Under the pieces are notes generated by a model. It worked only from the letters and a program-made list of their open reading frames with translations, did not search any database and was not told the DNA's origin. From Streptomyces sp. PCS3-D2 (GTDB lineage: Bacteria; Actinomycetota; Actinomycetes; Streptomycetales; Streptomycetaceae): a DNA stretch of 64,000 nt. Location: the NCBI RefSeq assembly GCF_000612545.2, contig NZ_CP097800.1, positions 4,402,501 to 4,466,500 of the forward strand, written 5' to 3'. A program made the position numbers and the translations under genes. Below are positions 42,983 to 50,861 of the stretch, in pieces (position 1 is the stretch's first letter; every line of letters begins with the position of its first letter).

Positions 42983-44554
42983 ATGACCACCGAGACGCCC
43001 CAGACAGCGCCCGAAAGAGAGAACGGGCCCATACGAGAAGAGCGGAACGGCGCAGCCCACGACGCACCCAGCTCACCCCCCGACCGCCGCCGCTGGCTGG
43101 CGCTCGCCATCGTGATGACCGCGGCCTTCATGGACCTGGTCGACGTGACCATCGTCAACATCGCGATCCCCACCATGCGCCAGAACTTCGGCGCCTCGAC
43201 CAGCGCGATCCAGTGGATCACCGCAGGCTACGCGCTCGCGTTCGCCGCAGGGCTCATCACCGGCGGCCGTCTCGGTGACATCTACGGACGCAAGCGCCTC
43301 TTCCTCATCGGCATAGCCGGCTTCACCGCCGCCTCGCTGCTCTGCGGCATCGCGGCCGACCCGGCCATGCTCGTCGCCTCCCGCATCCTCCAGGGCGGCA
43401 TGGCCGCCATGATGGTGCCGCAGGTGCTGGCCATCATCCACGTCACCTTCCCCCCGCAGGAACGCGGCAAGGTCTTCGGGATGTTCGGCGCGATCGTGGG
43501 CCTGGGCGCCGTCTCCGGTCCCATGCTCGGCGCGCTGCTCACCCAGTGGAACCTCTTCGGTCTCGAATGGCGCCCGATCTTCCTGATCAACCTGCCCGTC
43601 GGTATCGCGGGCGTGATCCTGGGCCGCAAGTTCATCAGCGAGTCCAAGGCCCCCCAGGCCCTGCGGCTGGACCTGGTCGGTGTCGTCCTCGCGACCCTCG
43701 CCCTCGTCATGCTGATCTTCCCGCTCACCGAGGGCCGTGAGAACGGCTGGCCGCTGTGGGGCTTCGTCTGCATGGCCGTGGCGCCGTTGGTCTTCGCCGC
43801 GTTCATCGCGTACGAGAAGTACAAGATCAAGAAGGACGGCTCCCCGCTCGTCGAGCTCTCCCTCTTCAAGGTCAAGAGCTTCGCCGGCGGCATCGCCGTC
43901 CAGCTGACCTTCGGCATCGCGACCGGGATCTTCTTCCTGGTCTGGACGCTCTACATGCAGATGGGCCTCGGCTGGAGCGCCCTGCGGGCCGGCACCACCG
44001 GAATCCCCTTCTCCATCGCCGTCTCCGTGGCCGCCGGCCTCTCGGTCGAGAAGCTCGTCCCGCGCTTCGGTCGCAAGGTGCTCCAGGCGGGCGCCCTGGT
44101 CATGGCCGCCGGACTGCTCCTGTACATCTGGGAGTCCGCGCACTACGGCATGGAGATCGCCTCCTGGCAGATGGCCGCCCCGCTGATCCTCATGGGCGCC
44201 GGCATGGGCCTCATCGTCGCCCCGCTCAACGACACCACGCTGTCCGAGGTGCCGCGCCGGGACGCGGGCTCGGCCTCCGGGCTGATCAACACCACCGGTC
44301 AGATGGGCAACGCGCTGGGCCTGGCCCTGACGTCCGTGGTCTTCTTCGGGCTGATCGAGGACGACACGCTCTTCGGCCCGCCCTACGTCGAGGCCTTCCG
44401 CGGCGCGCTCTGGTGGGTCGTGGGCGTGCTGGTGGTCATCTCCGTGGTGATGTTCATGCTGCCGCGCAGGGCGATCCCGATGGAGGAGCGCGAAGGCGCC
44501 GCCGAGCACACCGAGCACACCGGGAACGCCACCGAGAAGGTGCCCGCCCTCTAG
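42983..44554 (+). CDS. EmrB/QacA-type MFS efflux pump, second copy
   Basis: 523 aa, ~14 transmembrane helices after a ~30-residue hydrophilic N terminus. Motif D1 is LVDVTIVNIAIPTMRQNF, motif A GGRLGDIYGRKRLFL, and motif C-like GMFGAIVGLGAVSGPMLGA. It is an inner-membrane drug:H+ antiporter of the DHA2 group. Only 63 bp separate it from the divergent WYL regulator. It is followed by a strong hairpin. Substrate unknown. Confidence 0.92.
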   Translation: MTTETPQTAPERENGPIREERNGAAHDAPSSPPDRRRWLALAIVMTAAFMDLVDVTIVNIAIPTMRQNFGASTSAIQWITAGYALAFAAGLITGGRLGDIYGRKRLFLIGIAGFTAASLLCGIAADPAMLVASRILQGGMAAMMVPQVLAIIHVTFPPQERGKVFGMFGAIVGLGAVSGPMLGALLTQWNLFGLEWRPIFLINLPVGIAGVILGRKFISESKAPQALRLDLVGVVLATLALVMLIFPLTEGRENGWPLWGFVCMAVAPLVFAAFIAYEKYKIKKDGSPLVELSLFKVKSFAGGIAVQLTFGIATGIFFLVWTLYMQMGLGWSALRAGTTGIPFSIAVSVAAGLSVEKLVPRFGRKVLQAGALVMAAGLLLYIWESAHYGMEIASWQMAAPLILMGAGMGLIVAPLNDTTLSEVPRRDAGSASGLINTTGQMGNALGLALTSVVFFGLIEDDTLFGPPYVEAFRGALWWVVGVLVVISVVMFMLPRRAIPMEEREGAAEHTEHTGNATEKVPAL

Positions 44555-44578
44555 GGTCCGGCCCCGGTTCTCCGGCCC

Positions 44579-44611
44579 GGACGGGCCCACCCGCCCCGGG
44601 TGGGCCCGTCC
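44579..44611 (+). terminator. Hairpin after the second MFS gene
   Basis: GGACGGGCCCACCC pairs perfectly with GGGTGGGCCCGTCC (14 bp, five-base loop), 24 bases after the stop. Confidence 0.85.
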
Positions 44612-44692
44612 GCCGTCCCGTCCCGCCTCGCCCCGCGGGCCCCAGGACACCCCGGCGCGGCCGGGGCGGGGGAACGGCGTGCGGGAGGGGAC

Positions 44693-45529
44693 TCAGCCGA
44701 CGCGGGCGCGGAACTCCATCGCCCCGCGCGCGGCCGCCTCGCTGTCGTACACCTCGCACATGTGCCGCCCGTCGGGGGTGGCCGTGTGCTCGACCTCCCA
44801 CAGGCTCAGCTCGGTCCCGTCCAGCAGCACGAAGCCGTGCTCGTACAGATGGAAGCCCGCGTCCCGCCCGGTCGGCAGGGCCTGCCGGGTGCCGAAGGCC
44901 TGAGTGATCCGGTGCGCGTACGCCGCGCGCAGCAGCGCCGCCACCCGCTCACCGGGCCGGTCCGGGTTCTCCGCGCGGCGCAGCACCCGGCGTGCGTGGT
45001 CGGCGGAGTCCTCCACCACGTACTCACGGTGCCGGGGCACCGGCGCCGAGGAGGCGAACAGCGCACCGAGCCCCGACGCGTCGTCGTACGGCTCCTCCTC
45101 ACCCGCGAGCGGCACCGGATCGGGGGCCGCCCCCACGGCCGACTCCCCGAACAGCCGGGCCACCGCCAGGCGGGTCTCCGCCCTCGTCGCGAAGACCTCG
45201 TGCCGCGGGTCCCGGTCTCCCTCCAGCCGGCAGGACAGCTCCCACAGCGAGACCGCACCGCCGTCGGGCAGCAGATAGGTGTGGCGGTGCGTCTCCCGCC
45301 AGACGCCCGCCGCCGGGCCGTGGTGGGTGGTGCAGAGCGAAGAGCTGTGGGCGAGCGCCGTACCGAGGCGCTCCACCAGCCGGTCGGGCAGGTCGAAGGA
45401 GTTGAGGGCGCGACCGAGGAGTCGGTCGAGGTGCGCCTCGGTTGTCTCGTACGGATCGCTCAAGGGGGGCTCCAGGCCGTCGCAGCTTGTCACTTCGCGG
45501 AAGCTCAACGTAACCCCTGGCTCTGACAT
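44693..45529 (-). CDS. DUF6227-family protein
   Basis: 278 aa from the ATG at 45529 (MSEPGVTLSFREV). A Streptomyces-restricted soluble protein with no signal peptide. An internal duplication is visible: HTYLLPDGGAVSLWELSCRL in the N-terminal half and HGFVLLDGTELSLWEVEHTA in the C-terminal half, each followed by a short R-A-rich helix (RAETRLAVARLF; SEAAARGAMEF). This matches DUF6227 as I recall it. Its function is unknown. Confidence 0.7.
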   Translation of the reverse strand: MSEPGVTLSFREVTSCDGLEPPLSDPYETTEAHLDRLLGRALNSFDLPDRLVERLGTALAHSSSLCTTHHGPAAGVWRETHRHTYLLPDGGAVSLWELSCRLEGDRDPRHEVFATRAETRLAVARLFGESAVGAAPDPVPLAGEEEPYDDASGLGALFASSAPVPRHREYVVEDSADHARRVLRRAENPDRPGERVAALLRAAYAHRITQAFGTRQALPTGRDAGFHLYEHGFVLLDGTELSLWEVEHTATPDGRHMCEVYDSEAAARGAMEFRARVG

Positions 45530-45645
45530 CACGTCCGGGGTTCGGTAAAACGTCCGGGAAGCATCGGAGGTTCCCGCCACACCTTCAGGTCAACCTGCGT
45601 ACGGATGGGCATGATTGGCCCCACTCTGGGTGGAGGAGGGGGAGT

Positions 45646-46296
45646 ATGGGCCGCATGGCAACGAACACAGTGGACGTCCCGCGCCGGCAGGTACGGCCCC
45701 GCGGCGCAGACGCAGACGAACAGGCCCCCGCAACAAGGGGTTTGGCCTGGCTGCTGGCCCTCACCGGAGCTGCCGGGGTACTGGCTTCCTGGGTGATCAC
45801 CCTCGACAAGTTCCTCCTGCTGGAGGACCCGGACTTCAAGCCCGCCTGCAGCCTCAACCCGGTGGTCTCCTGCGGCAGCGTGATGCAGAGCGAGCAGGCG
45901 CAGGCCTTCGGCTTCCCCAACCCGATGCTGGGGCTGGCCGCCTACGCCGTCGTGGTCTGCGTCGGCGTGGGCCTGCTGGCGGGTGCCCGCTACCGCGGCT
46001 GGTTCTGGCTCGCACTGAACGCCGGCATGCTCTTCGGCACCGGCTTCTGCAGCTGGCTCATGGTGCAGTCGCTCTACGAGATCAACGCCCTCTGCCTGTG
46101 GTGCTGCCTGGCCTGGGTGGCGACCCTGCTGATGTTCTGGGCGGTCACCGCGCACACCGTCCGTACGGGCGTGCTTCCCGCCCCCGGTCCGCTGCGGGTC
46201 CTCTTCACCGAGTTCGGCTGGGCTCCGCCGGCCCTGCACACCGGGGTGATCGGGATGCTGGTCCTCACCCGGTGGTGGGACTTCTGGACCGGCTGA
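45646..46296 (+). CDS. Vitamin K epoxide reductase (VKOR) family protein
   Basis: 216 aa, membrane protein with four to five helices. The ATG at 45646 follows GGAGGAGGGGGAG. The VKOR cysteine pairs are present: CSLNPVVSCGSVM on the extracellular loop, with the Ser/Thr-rich region after it, and the CXXC in INALCLWCCLAW near the quinone site. Bacterial VKORs reoxidise DsbA-like proteins by passing electrons to quinone, supporting disulfide formation in exported proteins. The neighbouring rodlins and chaplins are cysteine-pair proteins, a fitting client set, though the link is only positional. Confidence 0.9.
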   Translation: MGRMATNTVDVPRRQVRPRGADADEQAPATRGLAWLLALTGAAGVLASWVITLDKFLLLEDPDFKPACSLNPVVSCGSVMQSEQAQAFGFPNPMLGLAAYAVVVCVGVGLLAGARYRGWFWLALNAGMLFGTGFCSWLMVQSLYEINALCLWCCLAWVATLLMFWAVTAHTVRTGVLPAPGPLRVLFTEFGWAPPALHTGVIGMLVLTRWWDFWTG

Positions 46297-46319
46297 GCGC
46301 CGCGCGGGCGGCACGCGCG

Positions 46320-46352
46320 AGGGCCCCGGCAGCTGGACGCTGCCGGGGCCCT
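46320..46352. terminator. Bidirectional hairpin between VKOR and rodlin genes
   Basis: AGGGCCCCGGCAG and CTGCCGGGGCCCT form a 13-bp perfect stem with a seven-base loop between two convergent genes. Confidence 0.85.
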
Positions 46353-46412
46353 GTCACGCACTGCCGCGGGCTCGTCGGCCCGGACCCCCGCGCGGGGCAG
46401 GGGGGGCGGAAA

Positions 46413-46823
46413 TCAGCTGCCGACGGAGGCGTTGCCGGACAGGACCGGGATGTTGTCCAGGATGTGCGAGAGCGGCTCGTCGCCCTTGGCCTGGGTGGAG
46501 TTCTCGGTGCACTGCTGGTTCTGCGGGTTGGACAGGACGTTGATGTCCTGGACACCGATGTTGAGCGCGGCGACCAGCGACTGGGCGTTGATCTTCGCGG
46601 GCAGGCCGACGCAGGGCTTGTTCAGGGAGCCCTGGACCAGGCTGAGCTGCGGGCTCTGGTCGCCGTGGGTCTTCTGGTTGCCGTAGATCTGCTGGGCACC
46701 ATTGCCGTTGACGGTGTTGACCCCGTTGTCGTTGCCGATGGCCATGGCCGGGGCAGCGGCAGCAGCGCCCGCGCCGACGGCAACGGCGGAAACCGCGGCG
46801 GCGGTCATGAACTTCTTGAACAT
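46413..46823 (-). CDS. Rodlin (spore-coat rodlet protein), copy 1
   Basis: 136 aa with a Sec signal (FMTAAAVSAVAVGAGAAAAA, cleavage near APAMA). The mature part has the rodlin signature: GNDNGVNTVNGNGAQQIYGN, a Gln/Asn-rich amyloid-prone stretch, then two conserved cysteines (LNKPCVGLPAK, PQNQQCTENSTQAKGDE) and LSHILDNIPVLSGNAS. Rodlins RdlA/RdlB form the paired rodlets on aerial hyphae and spores together with chaplins. A second rodlin lies at 50333-50743. The two share a promoter-like motif at the same distance (see 46869). It is divergent from the LPEIE-repeat protein gene. Confidence 0.95.
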   Translation of the reverse strand: MFKKFMTAAAVSAVAVGAGAAAAAPAMAIGNDNGVNTVNGNGAQQIYGNQKTHGDQSPQLSLVQGSLNKPCVGLPAKINAQSLVAALNIGVQDINVLSNPQNQQCTENSTQAKGDEPLSHILDNIPVLSGNASVGS

Positions 46824-46868
46824 CTTGATCCTTCTGTCGCACGAGTGCCCGCTGATGGAGCGCCCTGG

Positions 46869-46897
46869 TCAACTGGCCGGTCAGGGCGTTGGTTCCG
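46869..46897 (-). promoter_or_regulatory. BldN-like promoter of rodlin 1
   Basis: Read on the minus strand: CGGAAC, 17 bases, then AGTTGA, with the -10 end 46 bases from the ATG. The second rodlin has CGCAAC-N17-CGTTGA at exactly the same distance. This is close to the CGTAAC-N16-CGTTGA element of the BldN sigma factor, which drives chaplin and rodlin genes in S. coelicolor. Confidence 0.6.
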
Positions 46898-47099
46898 CTG
46901 CTTCACTCAAACGGCCTGCGCGTCCCGATGTTTTCCCCAGCCCGGGTGAGCCGCCTGCGGACACGTGCGCGAAGCCCGTACGCGGCCCCAGTCGCGCCGG
47001 TTCCTGTTGCGCTCCGTACGAGGTGTTCCCACGGTGAGTCAAGGAGCGATCCGAACCGGACCGCTCCCGTGTCCCCGTGTCCCACCCGAAGGAACCCCC

Positions 47100-47576
47100 A
47101 TGCACCGCACGAAGCCGTCCCGCGCCCGTCTTCTGCTCCCCTCGGCGCTCGCCGTCGTCATACTGACCGGCGCGGCGGCACCCGCGAGTGCGGTCGACTC
47201 CGGGGCCGGGGCGGCTGCCCGCAAGGCGGCTCCGGCCGGCCCGATCGACGACCTCCTCAACGGACTTCTTGAGCAGATCAAGGCCCTGCTGCCGGCGGGC
47301 GTCACCCTGCCGGAGATCGAGCTCCCGGAGATCGAGTTGCCGGAGATCGAGCTCCCGGAGATCGAGCTGCCCGAGATCACGTTGCCGGAGATCAACCTGC
47401 CGAGCCTCCCGGGGGTGCAGCTCCCCGAGATCCCGGGGGTCGAACTCCCCGAGCTGCCGCTCACCCCGCCCGCGCTGCCGGATCCGGCAGCGCCCGGGGA
47501 GCTGGTGCCGGAGGTCCCCGACGTGCAGATCCCTGACGTCCAGCTCCCGGAGACAGAGCTCCCGGCCCTCCCGTGA
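47100..47576 (+). CDS. Secreted LPEIE-repeat protein
   Basis: 158 aa from ATG 47100. A signal peptide (LLLPSALAVVILTGAAAPASA) ends near residue 33. After a linker (GPIDDLLNGLLEQIKALLP) come six five-residue repeats, LPEIE x4, LPEIT and LPEIN. Degenerate copies follow (LPGVQLPEIPGVELPELP; VPDVQIPDVQLPETELP). The whole C-terminal half is thus a Pro-Glu-Ile array likely to form an extended, acidic, regularly ridged rod. The same spacing recurs with a Leu/Ile pair every five residues. I know no named family. Position inside the chaplin/rodlin locus suggests a wall or coat component. Confidence 0.75.
   Translation: MHRTKPSRARLLLPSALAVVILTGAAAPASAVDSGAGAAARKAAPAGPIDDLLNGLLEQIKALLPAGVTLPEIELPEIELPEIELPEIELPEITLPEINLPSLPGVQLPEIPGVELPELPLTPPALPDPAAPGELVPEVPDVQIPDVQLPETELPALP
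47307..47396 (+). repeat. Six 15-bp tandem repeats encoding LPEI(E/T/N)
   Basis: Each unit is close to CTSCCGGAGATCGAG. Four units are near-identical and two are diverged at the last codon. The units are in frame inside the secreted protein gene at 47100-47576, so copy number can change without breaking the frame. Confidence 0.9.
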
Positions 47577-47721
47577 CGGGCCCGAAACGGCAACACGGCG
47601 ACGGCGATTGAGCCGAATAGGTCGGATCGTGCCCGAAGCCGTGTCGTCCGGGAGCGAGGAACGTTTCGCTCGGTGTGAGCCCCGGAGCGGGGCGGAACGT
47701 CGAACAGAAGGTGCACCTCCC

Positions 47722-47961
47722 ATGAACTCTGCCAAGAAGGCCGCCCTGGTCCTGGCCACCGCTGGTATCGCCGCGGCCGGTGCCGCCGGCTCCGCCGTCG
47801 CCGACTCGTCGGCCGAGGGCGCGGCCGTGGGTTCCCCCGGCGTCCTCTCCGGCAACCTGCTCCAGGTCCCGGTCCACGTCCCGGTCAACGTCTGCGGCAA
47901 CACCGTGAACGTGATCGCCCTGCTGAACCCGGCGTTCGGCAACACCTGCGTCAACGACTGA
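47722..47961 (+). CDS. Short chaplin
   Basis: 79 aa. Signal peptide (AALVLATAGIAAAGAAGSAVA) followed by one chaplin domain: GAAVGSPGVLSGNLLQVPVH, VPVNVCGNTVNVIALLNPAF and GNTCVND, with the two conserved cysteines. Short chaplins (ChpD-H group) are secreted, self-assemble into amyloid fibres at the air-water interface, and make aerial hyphae and spores hydrophobic. It lies in the same direction as the LPEIE gene, 145 bp downstream, and is closed by a hairpin. Which Chp it is cannot be said from this alone. Confidence 0.95.
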   Translation: MNSAKKAALVLATAGIAAAGAAGSAVADSSAEGAAVGSPGVLSGNLLQVPVHVPVNVCGNTVNVIALLNPAFGNTCVND

Positions 47962-47977
47962 CGTAGCGCGCACAACC

Positions 47978-48017
47978 GACCGTGGGCGCCCCGGCCTTGC
48001 CGGTGGCGCCCACGGTC
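47978..48017. terminator. Bidirectional hairpin after the chaplin
   Basis: GACCGTGGGCGCC and GGCGCCCACGGTC form a 13-bp perfect stem, 14-base loop, between convergent genes, followed on + by TTGTC. Confidence 0.8.
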
Positions 48018-48034
48018 TTGTCAGCGGAGGCGGT

Positions 48035-48382
48035 TCAGCCCTGGCCGCCGTTGAGCTGTACGCCGCCCAGCATCGGCGACGCCTGGGTGGCGCCGTTCGC
48101 GAGGCCGAGGACGGTGCCCGGGACGTCGTTGCGGACCTTGTTGACCTTCTGGGCCGTGCCCACGACCTTGTTGACGGTGTCTCCCTGCTCGGCCAGCCCG
48201 TTGCCCACGGTCTGCGGAAGGTTCTCGGTCACGGGGGCCATGGAGTCCAGCGTCTGGGTCACGCCGCCGGTCAGGCTCATGGGGGGCATCGCAGCCGTCG
48301 GCTCGGCGGCGAACGCGGTACCGGAGGCGCCGAGGGCGGCGACGGAGCCGACGACGACAGCGGCGACCTTCGTGAGCTTCAT
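48035..48382 (-). CDS. Small secreted protein in the chaplin locus
   Basis: 115 aa with a Sec signal (VAAVVVGSVAALGASGTAFA). The mature part is hydrophilic and helical, with LTGGVTQTLDSMAPVTENLP and VNKVVGTAQKVNKVRNDVPG, and ends GGVQLNGGQG. It has no cysteines, lipobox or sorting signal. Similar small secreted proteins sit next to chaplin genes in other Streptomyces, but I know no function. Convergent with the short chaplin. Confidence 0.75.
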   Translation of the reverse strand: MKLTKVAAVVVGSVAALGASGTAFAAEPTAAMPPMSLTGGVTQTLDSMAPVTENLPQTVGNGLAEQGDTVNKVVGTAQKVNKVRNDVPGTVLGLANGATQASPMLGGVQLNGGQG

Positions 48383-48498
48383 TATCGAAATCCTCTTCTT
48401 TCGTGGACAGAGGCATCAGCGGCGACCGGCGCGCCGCTTTCGCCCTGCGTAACGATTCCCGGGCGCCCTGGAAACGCGAACGCGCGGGTACATGACAG

Positions 48499-48532
48499 CG
48501 GCCGGAGAATCCGATGAGGGATTCTCCGGCCG
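48499..48532 (-). terminator. Hairpin after the long chaplin
   Basis: CGGCCGGAGAATCC and GGATTCTCCGGCCG form a 14-bp perfect stem with a six-base loop, 29 bases past the stop of the minus-strand long chaplin gene. Confidence 0.8.
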
Positions 48533-48561
48533 ATATTTCTTCCGATTACCGGTATTGCCGG

Positions 48562-49734
48562 TCAGGCGATGCGCGAGCGCCGGTACAGAATGGCGCCGCC
48601 CAGGATCAGGGCCGAGGCGAGGGCCGCCGCGGCCGCGGGCTGACCCGCGCCGGTCTCCGCCAGTACGGGCGCACCCGCCGGAGCGGGGGCCGGGGCCGGC
48701 AGCGGCGCGGGCGCCGGTGCGGGCGCCGGCGGTACGTGGACCGGGGTGCCGCCGGAGGGGAAGGTCGGAGGCTGATCCGCCGGCGGCGCGACCTCGGGGG
48801 CCGGGGCCGGGGCGGGAGCGGGTGCGGGTGCCGGGGCGGCCTCAGGGCCTGGGGCGGGTGCCGGGGCGGCCTCGGGGGCGGGAGCCGGGCGGATCACGGG
48901 CTGGCTGCCGTGCGGCGGCGCGGGCGGCACCTCCTCCTCGGCCACGGGCGCCGGAGCGGGGAGCGTGTGCGGGGCCTCCTCGGCCGGGGGCTGCGGTGCG
49001 GGCGCCGGTGCGGGGAGCGGGACGGGCTGTTCCGCGGGCGGTACCGGAAGCTCCTGGACCGGCTCCGGGACGGGCAGCGGGGCCGGGCGGTCCTCCACCG
49101 GTTCCGGCTTCGGGTGCGGGCGCCCGGGCGCGGGCGGGGCGTGGTGCGCCGGAGGAGCGGGGTGGTCGTCGCACTCCTCCTCCTGGTTCCGGTCCTCGCC
49201 GGGGCCGCCGTAGCCGCCCTCGTGACGGGGCTCCTCGTGGCGGGGCTTGGCGTGGCGGGGTCCCTCCTTCCGGGGGGCCTGCGGTCCCTGCTCCTCCTGC
49301 CGCGGCACCTCCGGCCGCGCCACCTCCTGGCGCGGTACCTCGTACCGCCGCGGTTCGTGGCGCTGCTCCGGTACCGCGTGGCGGCCCGCGCGCTCGTCGA
49401 GGTAGCGCTCGAAGGCCTCGGCCTGTTCGGGGCTGAGGTAGCGCGCGTAGTCGTGGCCCCCGTCCGCGTGCGATCCGCCGCCGGTGACGCAGGTGTTCCC
49501 CATCGCGGGGTTGAGGGCCGCACCGCCGTCCACGCTGTTGCCGCACACGTTCGGGGAGAACGTGATGGGTACCGAGACGCTGTTGCCGGCCAGCACCCCC
49601 GGCGAATGCGAGGCCTCGGCCGTCGCGCCGGTGTGCGCGTAGGCCGCCCCGGTCGCGATCGACAACAGGCTCGACGCGGCTGCCGCCGTGAGCATGCCCT
49701 TGCCCAGTACTTGTCGGCTCAGTACCTGTCGCAT
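48562..49734 (-). CDS. Sortase-anchored long chaplin with a single chaplin domain
   Basis: 390 aa. Signal peptide (LTAAAASSLLSIATGAAYA); one chaplin domain near 40-85 (SPGVLAGNSVSVPITFSPNV, CGNSVDGGAALNPAMGNTCV). Next comes an acidic/His-rich region (YLSPEQAEAFERYLDERAG and Arg/Glu-rich repeats), then ~180 residues of Pro-Ala-rich wall-spanning sequence. The end is a sorting signal: LAETG, hydrophobic AAAAALASALILGGAI, then YRRSRIA. LAxTG is the Streptomyces class E sortase motif, so it is covalently attached to peptidoglycan. Classical ChpA-C have two chaplin domains; this has one, with changes such as NSVDGGAALNPAM. It may act as a wall anchor for short-chaplin fibres. Confidence 0.9.
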   Translation of the reverse strand: MRQVLSRQVLGKGMLTAAAASSLLSIATGAAYAHTGATAEASHSPGVLAGNSVSVPITFSPNVCGNSVDGGAALNPAMGNTCVTGGGSHADGGHDYARYLSPEQAEAFERYLDERAGRHAVPEQRHEPRRYEVPRQEVARPEVPRQEEQGPQAPRKEGPRHAKPRHEEPRHEGGYGGPGEDRNQEEECDDHPAPPAHHAPPAPGRPHPKPEPVEDRPAPLPVPEPVQELPVPPAEQPVPLPAPAPAPQPPAEEAPHTLPAPAPVAEEEVPPAPPHGSQPVIRPAPAPEAAPAPAPGPEAAPAPAPAPAPAPAPEVAPPADQPPTFPSGGTPVHVPPAPAPAPAPLPAPAPAPAGAPVLAETGAGQPAAAAALASALILGGAILYRRSRIA

Positions 49735-49773
49735 GGGTCCTTCCCTGTCTACCGGCGGGCGCCGGTGGTGAAT

Positions 49774-49821
49774 CGCAGGTGGCCTCGGAGTGCACCGCCG
49801 TGCACTCCGAGGCCACCTGCG
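49774..49821 (-). terminator. 22-bp perfect hairpin after a chaplin gene
   Basis: The arms 49774-49795 (CGCAGGTGGCCTCGGAGTGC then AC) and 49800-49821 are exact complements around a four-base CGCC loop, 35 bases past the minus-strand chaplin stop. It is the longest hairpin in the locus. Confidence 0.9.
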
Positions 49822-49855
49822 AGGAGGTCTGCCCTTGCGGGCGCACGCGCCTGCG

Positions 49856-50089
49856 TCAGGCGTTGACGCAGGTGTTGCCGAACGCGGGGTTCAGCAGCCC
49901 GACGAGGTTCACGGTGTTGCCGCAGACGTTGACCGGGATGTGGACCGGGACCTGGCCCAGGTTGCCGGAGAGGACGCCCGGGGAGCCCACGGCCTTGCCG
50001 TCGGCCACCGAGTCGGCCATGGCGGGGGAGGCGGCACCGGCGGCCATCAGGGCGCCGGCGGCCAGCACCACTGCCTTCTTGTACGTCAT
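49856..50089 (-). CDS. Short chaplin
   Basis: 77 aa from the ATG at 50089 (AGGAATCGGAAAG upstream). Signal peptide (AVVLAAGALMAAGAASPAMA), then one chaplin domain: GKAVGSPGVLSGNLGQVPVH, IPVNVCGNTVNLVGLLNPAF, GNTCVNA. Both conserved cysteines are present. It is highly similar to the short chaplin at 47722-47961, so these two probably arose by duplication. Same role: amyloid fibres of the hydrophobic coat. Confidence 0.95.
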   Translation of the reverse strand: MTYKKAVVLAAGALMAAGAASPAMADSVADGKAVGSPGVLSGNLGQVPVHIPVNVCGNTVNLVGLLNPAFGNTCVNA

Positions 50090-50280
50090 TTTCTTTCCGA
50101 TTCCTTCCCGCAGAGGCGTATCCGCTGCAGAATCAACAACGAGCAGTCGAGAGAAAAGAAACCGCGCTTTTTCGGCGAGTGTCCGGTAATTCACCCCGAT
50201 GCCCCGACGGAATTCGGGCGGCCGATCGGGCGGTGAATTCGAATCATCGTGTTCCGGGTTGCGGATGCGCCCGGCATGCG

Positions 50281-50317
50281 GCGAGGCCGCCGCGACCCGA
50301 AGGTGCGACGGCCTCGC
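50281..50317 (-). terminator. Hairpin after rodlin 2
   Basis: GCGAGGCCG and CGGCCTCGC form a 9-bp perfect stem with a 19-base loop, just downstream of the minus-strand rodlin stop at 50333. Confidence 0.6.
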
Positions 50318-50332
50318 GGGGTGCGGGTGCGA

Positions 50333-50743
50333 TCAGCTGCCGGCGGAGGCGTTGCCGGAGAGGATCGGGATGTTGCTGAGGATGTGCGAGAGAGCCTCGT
50401 CGCCCTTGGCCTGGGTGGAGTTCTCGGTGCACTGCTGGTTCTGCGGGCTGGACAGGACCGGGATGTCCTGGACGCCGACGTTGACCAGGGCCAGCACGGA
50501 CTGGACGTTGGCCTTGGCGGGGAGCGCGATGCAGGGCTTGTTGAAGGAGCCCTGGATGAGCGCCATCTGCGGGCTCATGTTGCCGTAGGTGGCCTGGTTG
50601 CCGTAGATCTGGGCGGAGTTGTTGCCGTTGACGGTGTTGATGCCGTTGTCGTTGCCGACGGCCATCGCCTGCGGGGCCATCGCGGCACCCATGCCCACGA
50701 CCGAGGCGGCAACCGCGGCCGAGGCCATCATCTTCTTGATCAT
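50333..50743 (-). CDS. Rodlin (spore-coat rodlet protein), copy 2
   Basis: 136 aa, the same length as copy 1. Signal peptide (MMASAAVAASVVGMGAAMA); mature sequence GNDNGINTVNGNNSAQIYGN, two cysteines (FNKPCIALPAK; PQNQQCTENSTQAKGDE) and LSHILSNIPILSGNASAGS. The C-terminal ~50 residues are nearly identical to rodlin 1, while the central part differs more. Two rodlins acting together are needed for rodlets in S. coelicolor. Here the genes are 3.5 kb apart with chaplins between them, both on the minus strand. Confidence 0.95.
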   Translation of the reverse strand: MIKKMMASAAVAASVVGMGAAMAPQAMAVGNDNGINTVNGNNSAQIYGNQATYGNMSPQMALIQGSFNKPCIALPAKANVQSVLALVNVGVQDIPVLSSPQNQQCTENSTQAKGDEALSHILSNIPILSGNASAGS

Positions 50744-50788
50744 TGTCGTCCCTTTTTTGCAGGATTGCCCGGTAGCGGAGCACTCGGA

Positions 50789-50817
50789 TCAACGGCGGCG
50801 CCCCGACGGGGGTTGCG
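50789..50817 (-). promoter_or_regulatory. BldN-like promoter of rodlin 2
   Basis: Minus strand CGCAAC, 17 bases, then CGTTGA, with the -10 end 46 bases from the ATG. The -10 matches the BldN consensus exactly and the -35 differs at one base. It is the counterpart of the motif before rodlin 1. Confidence 0.65.
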
Positions 50818-50861
50818 TGGCTTCACCCGGATGCAGCCGTTTCGGGCGGCGCGGTTGACGT

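Noticed and set aside
47307-47396. Possible CRISPR-like direct repeats
   Set aside because: 15-bp units in tandem without spacers, in frame within a secreted protein gene.
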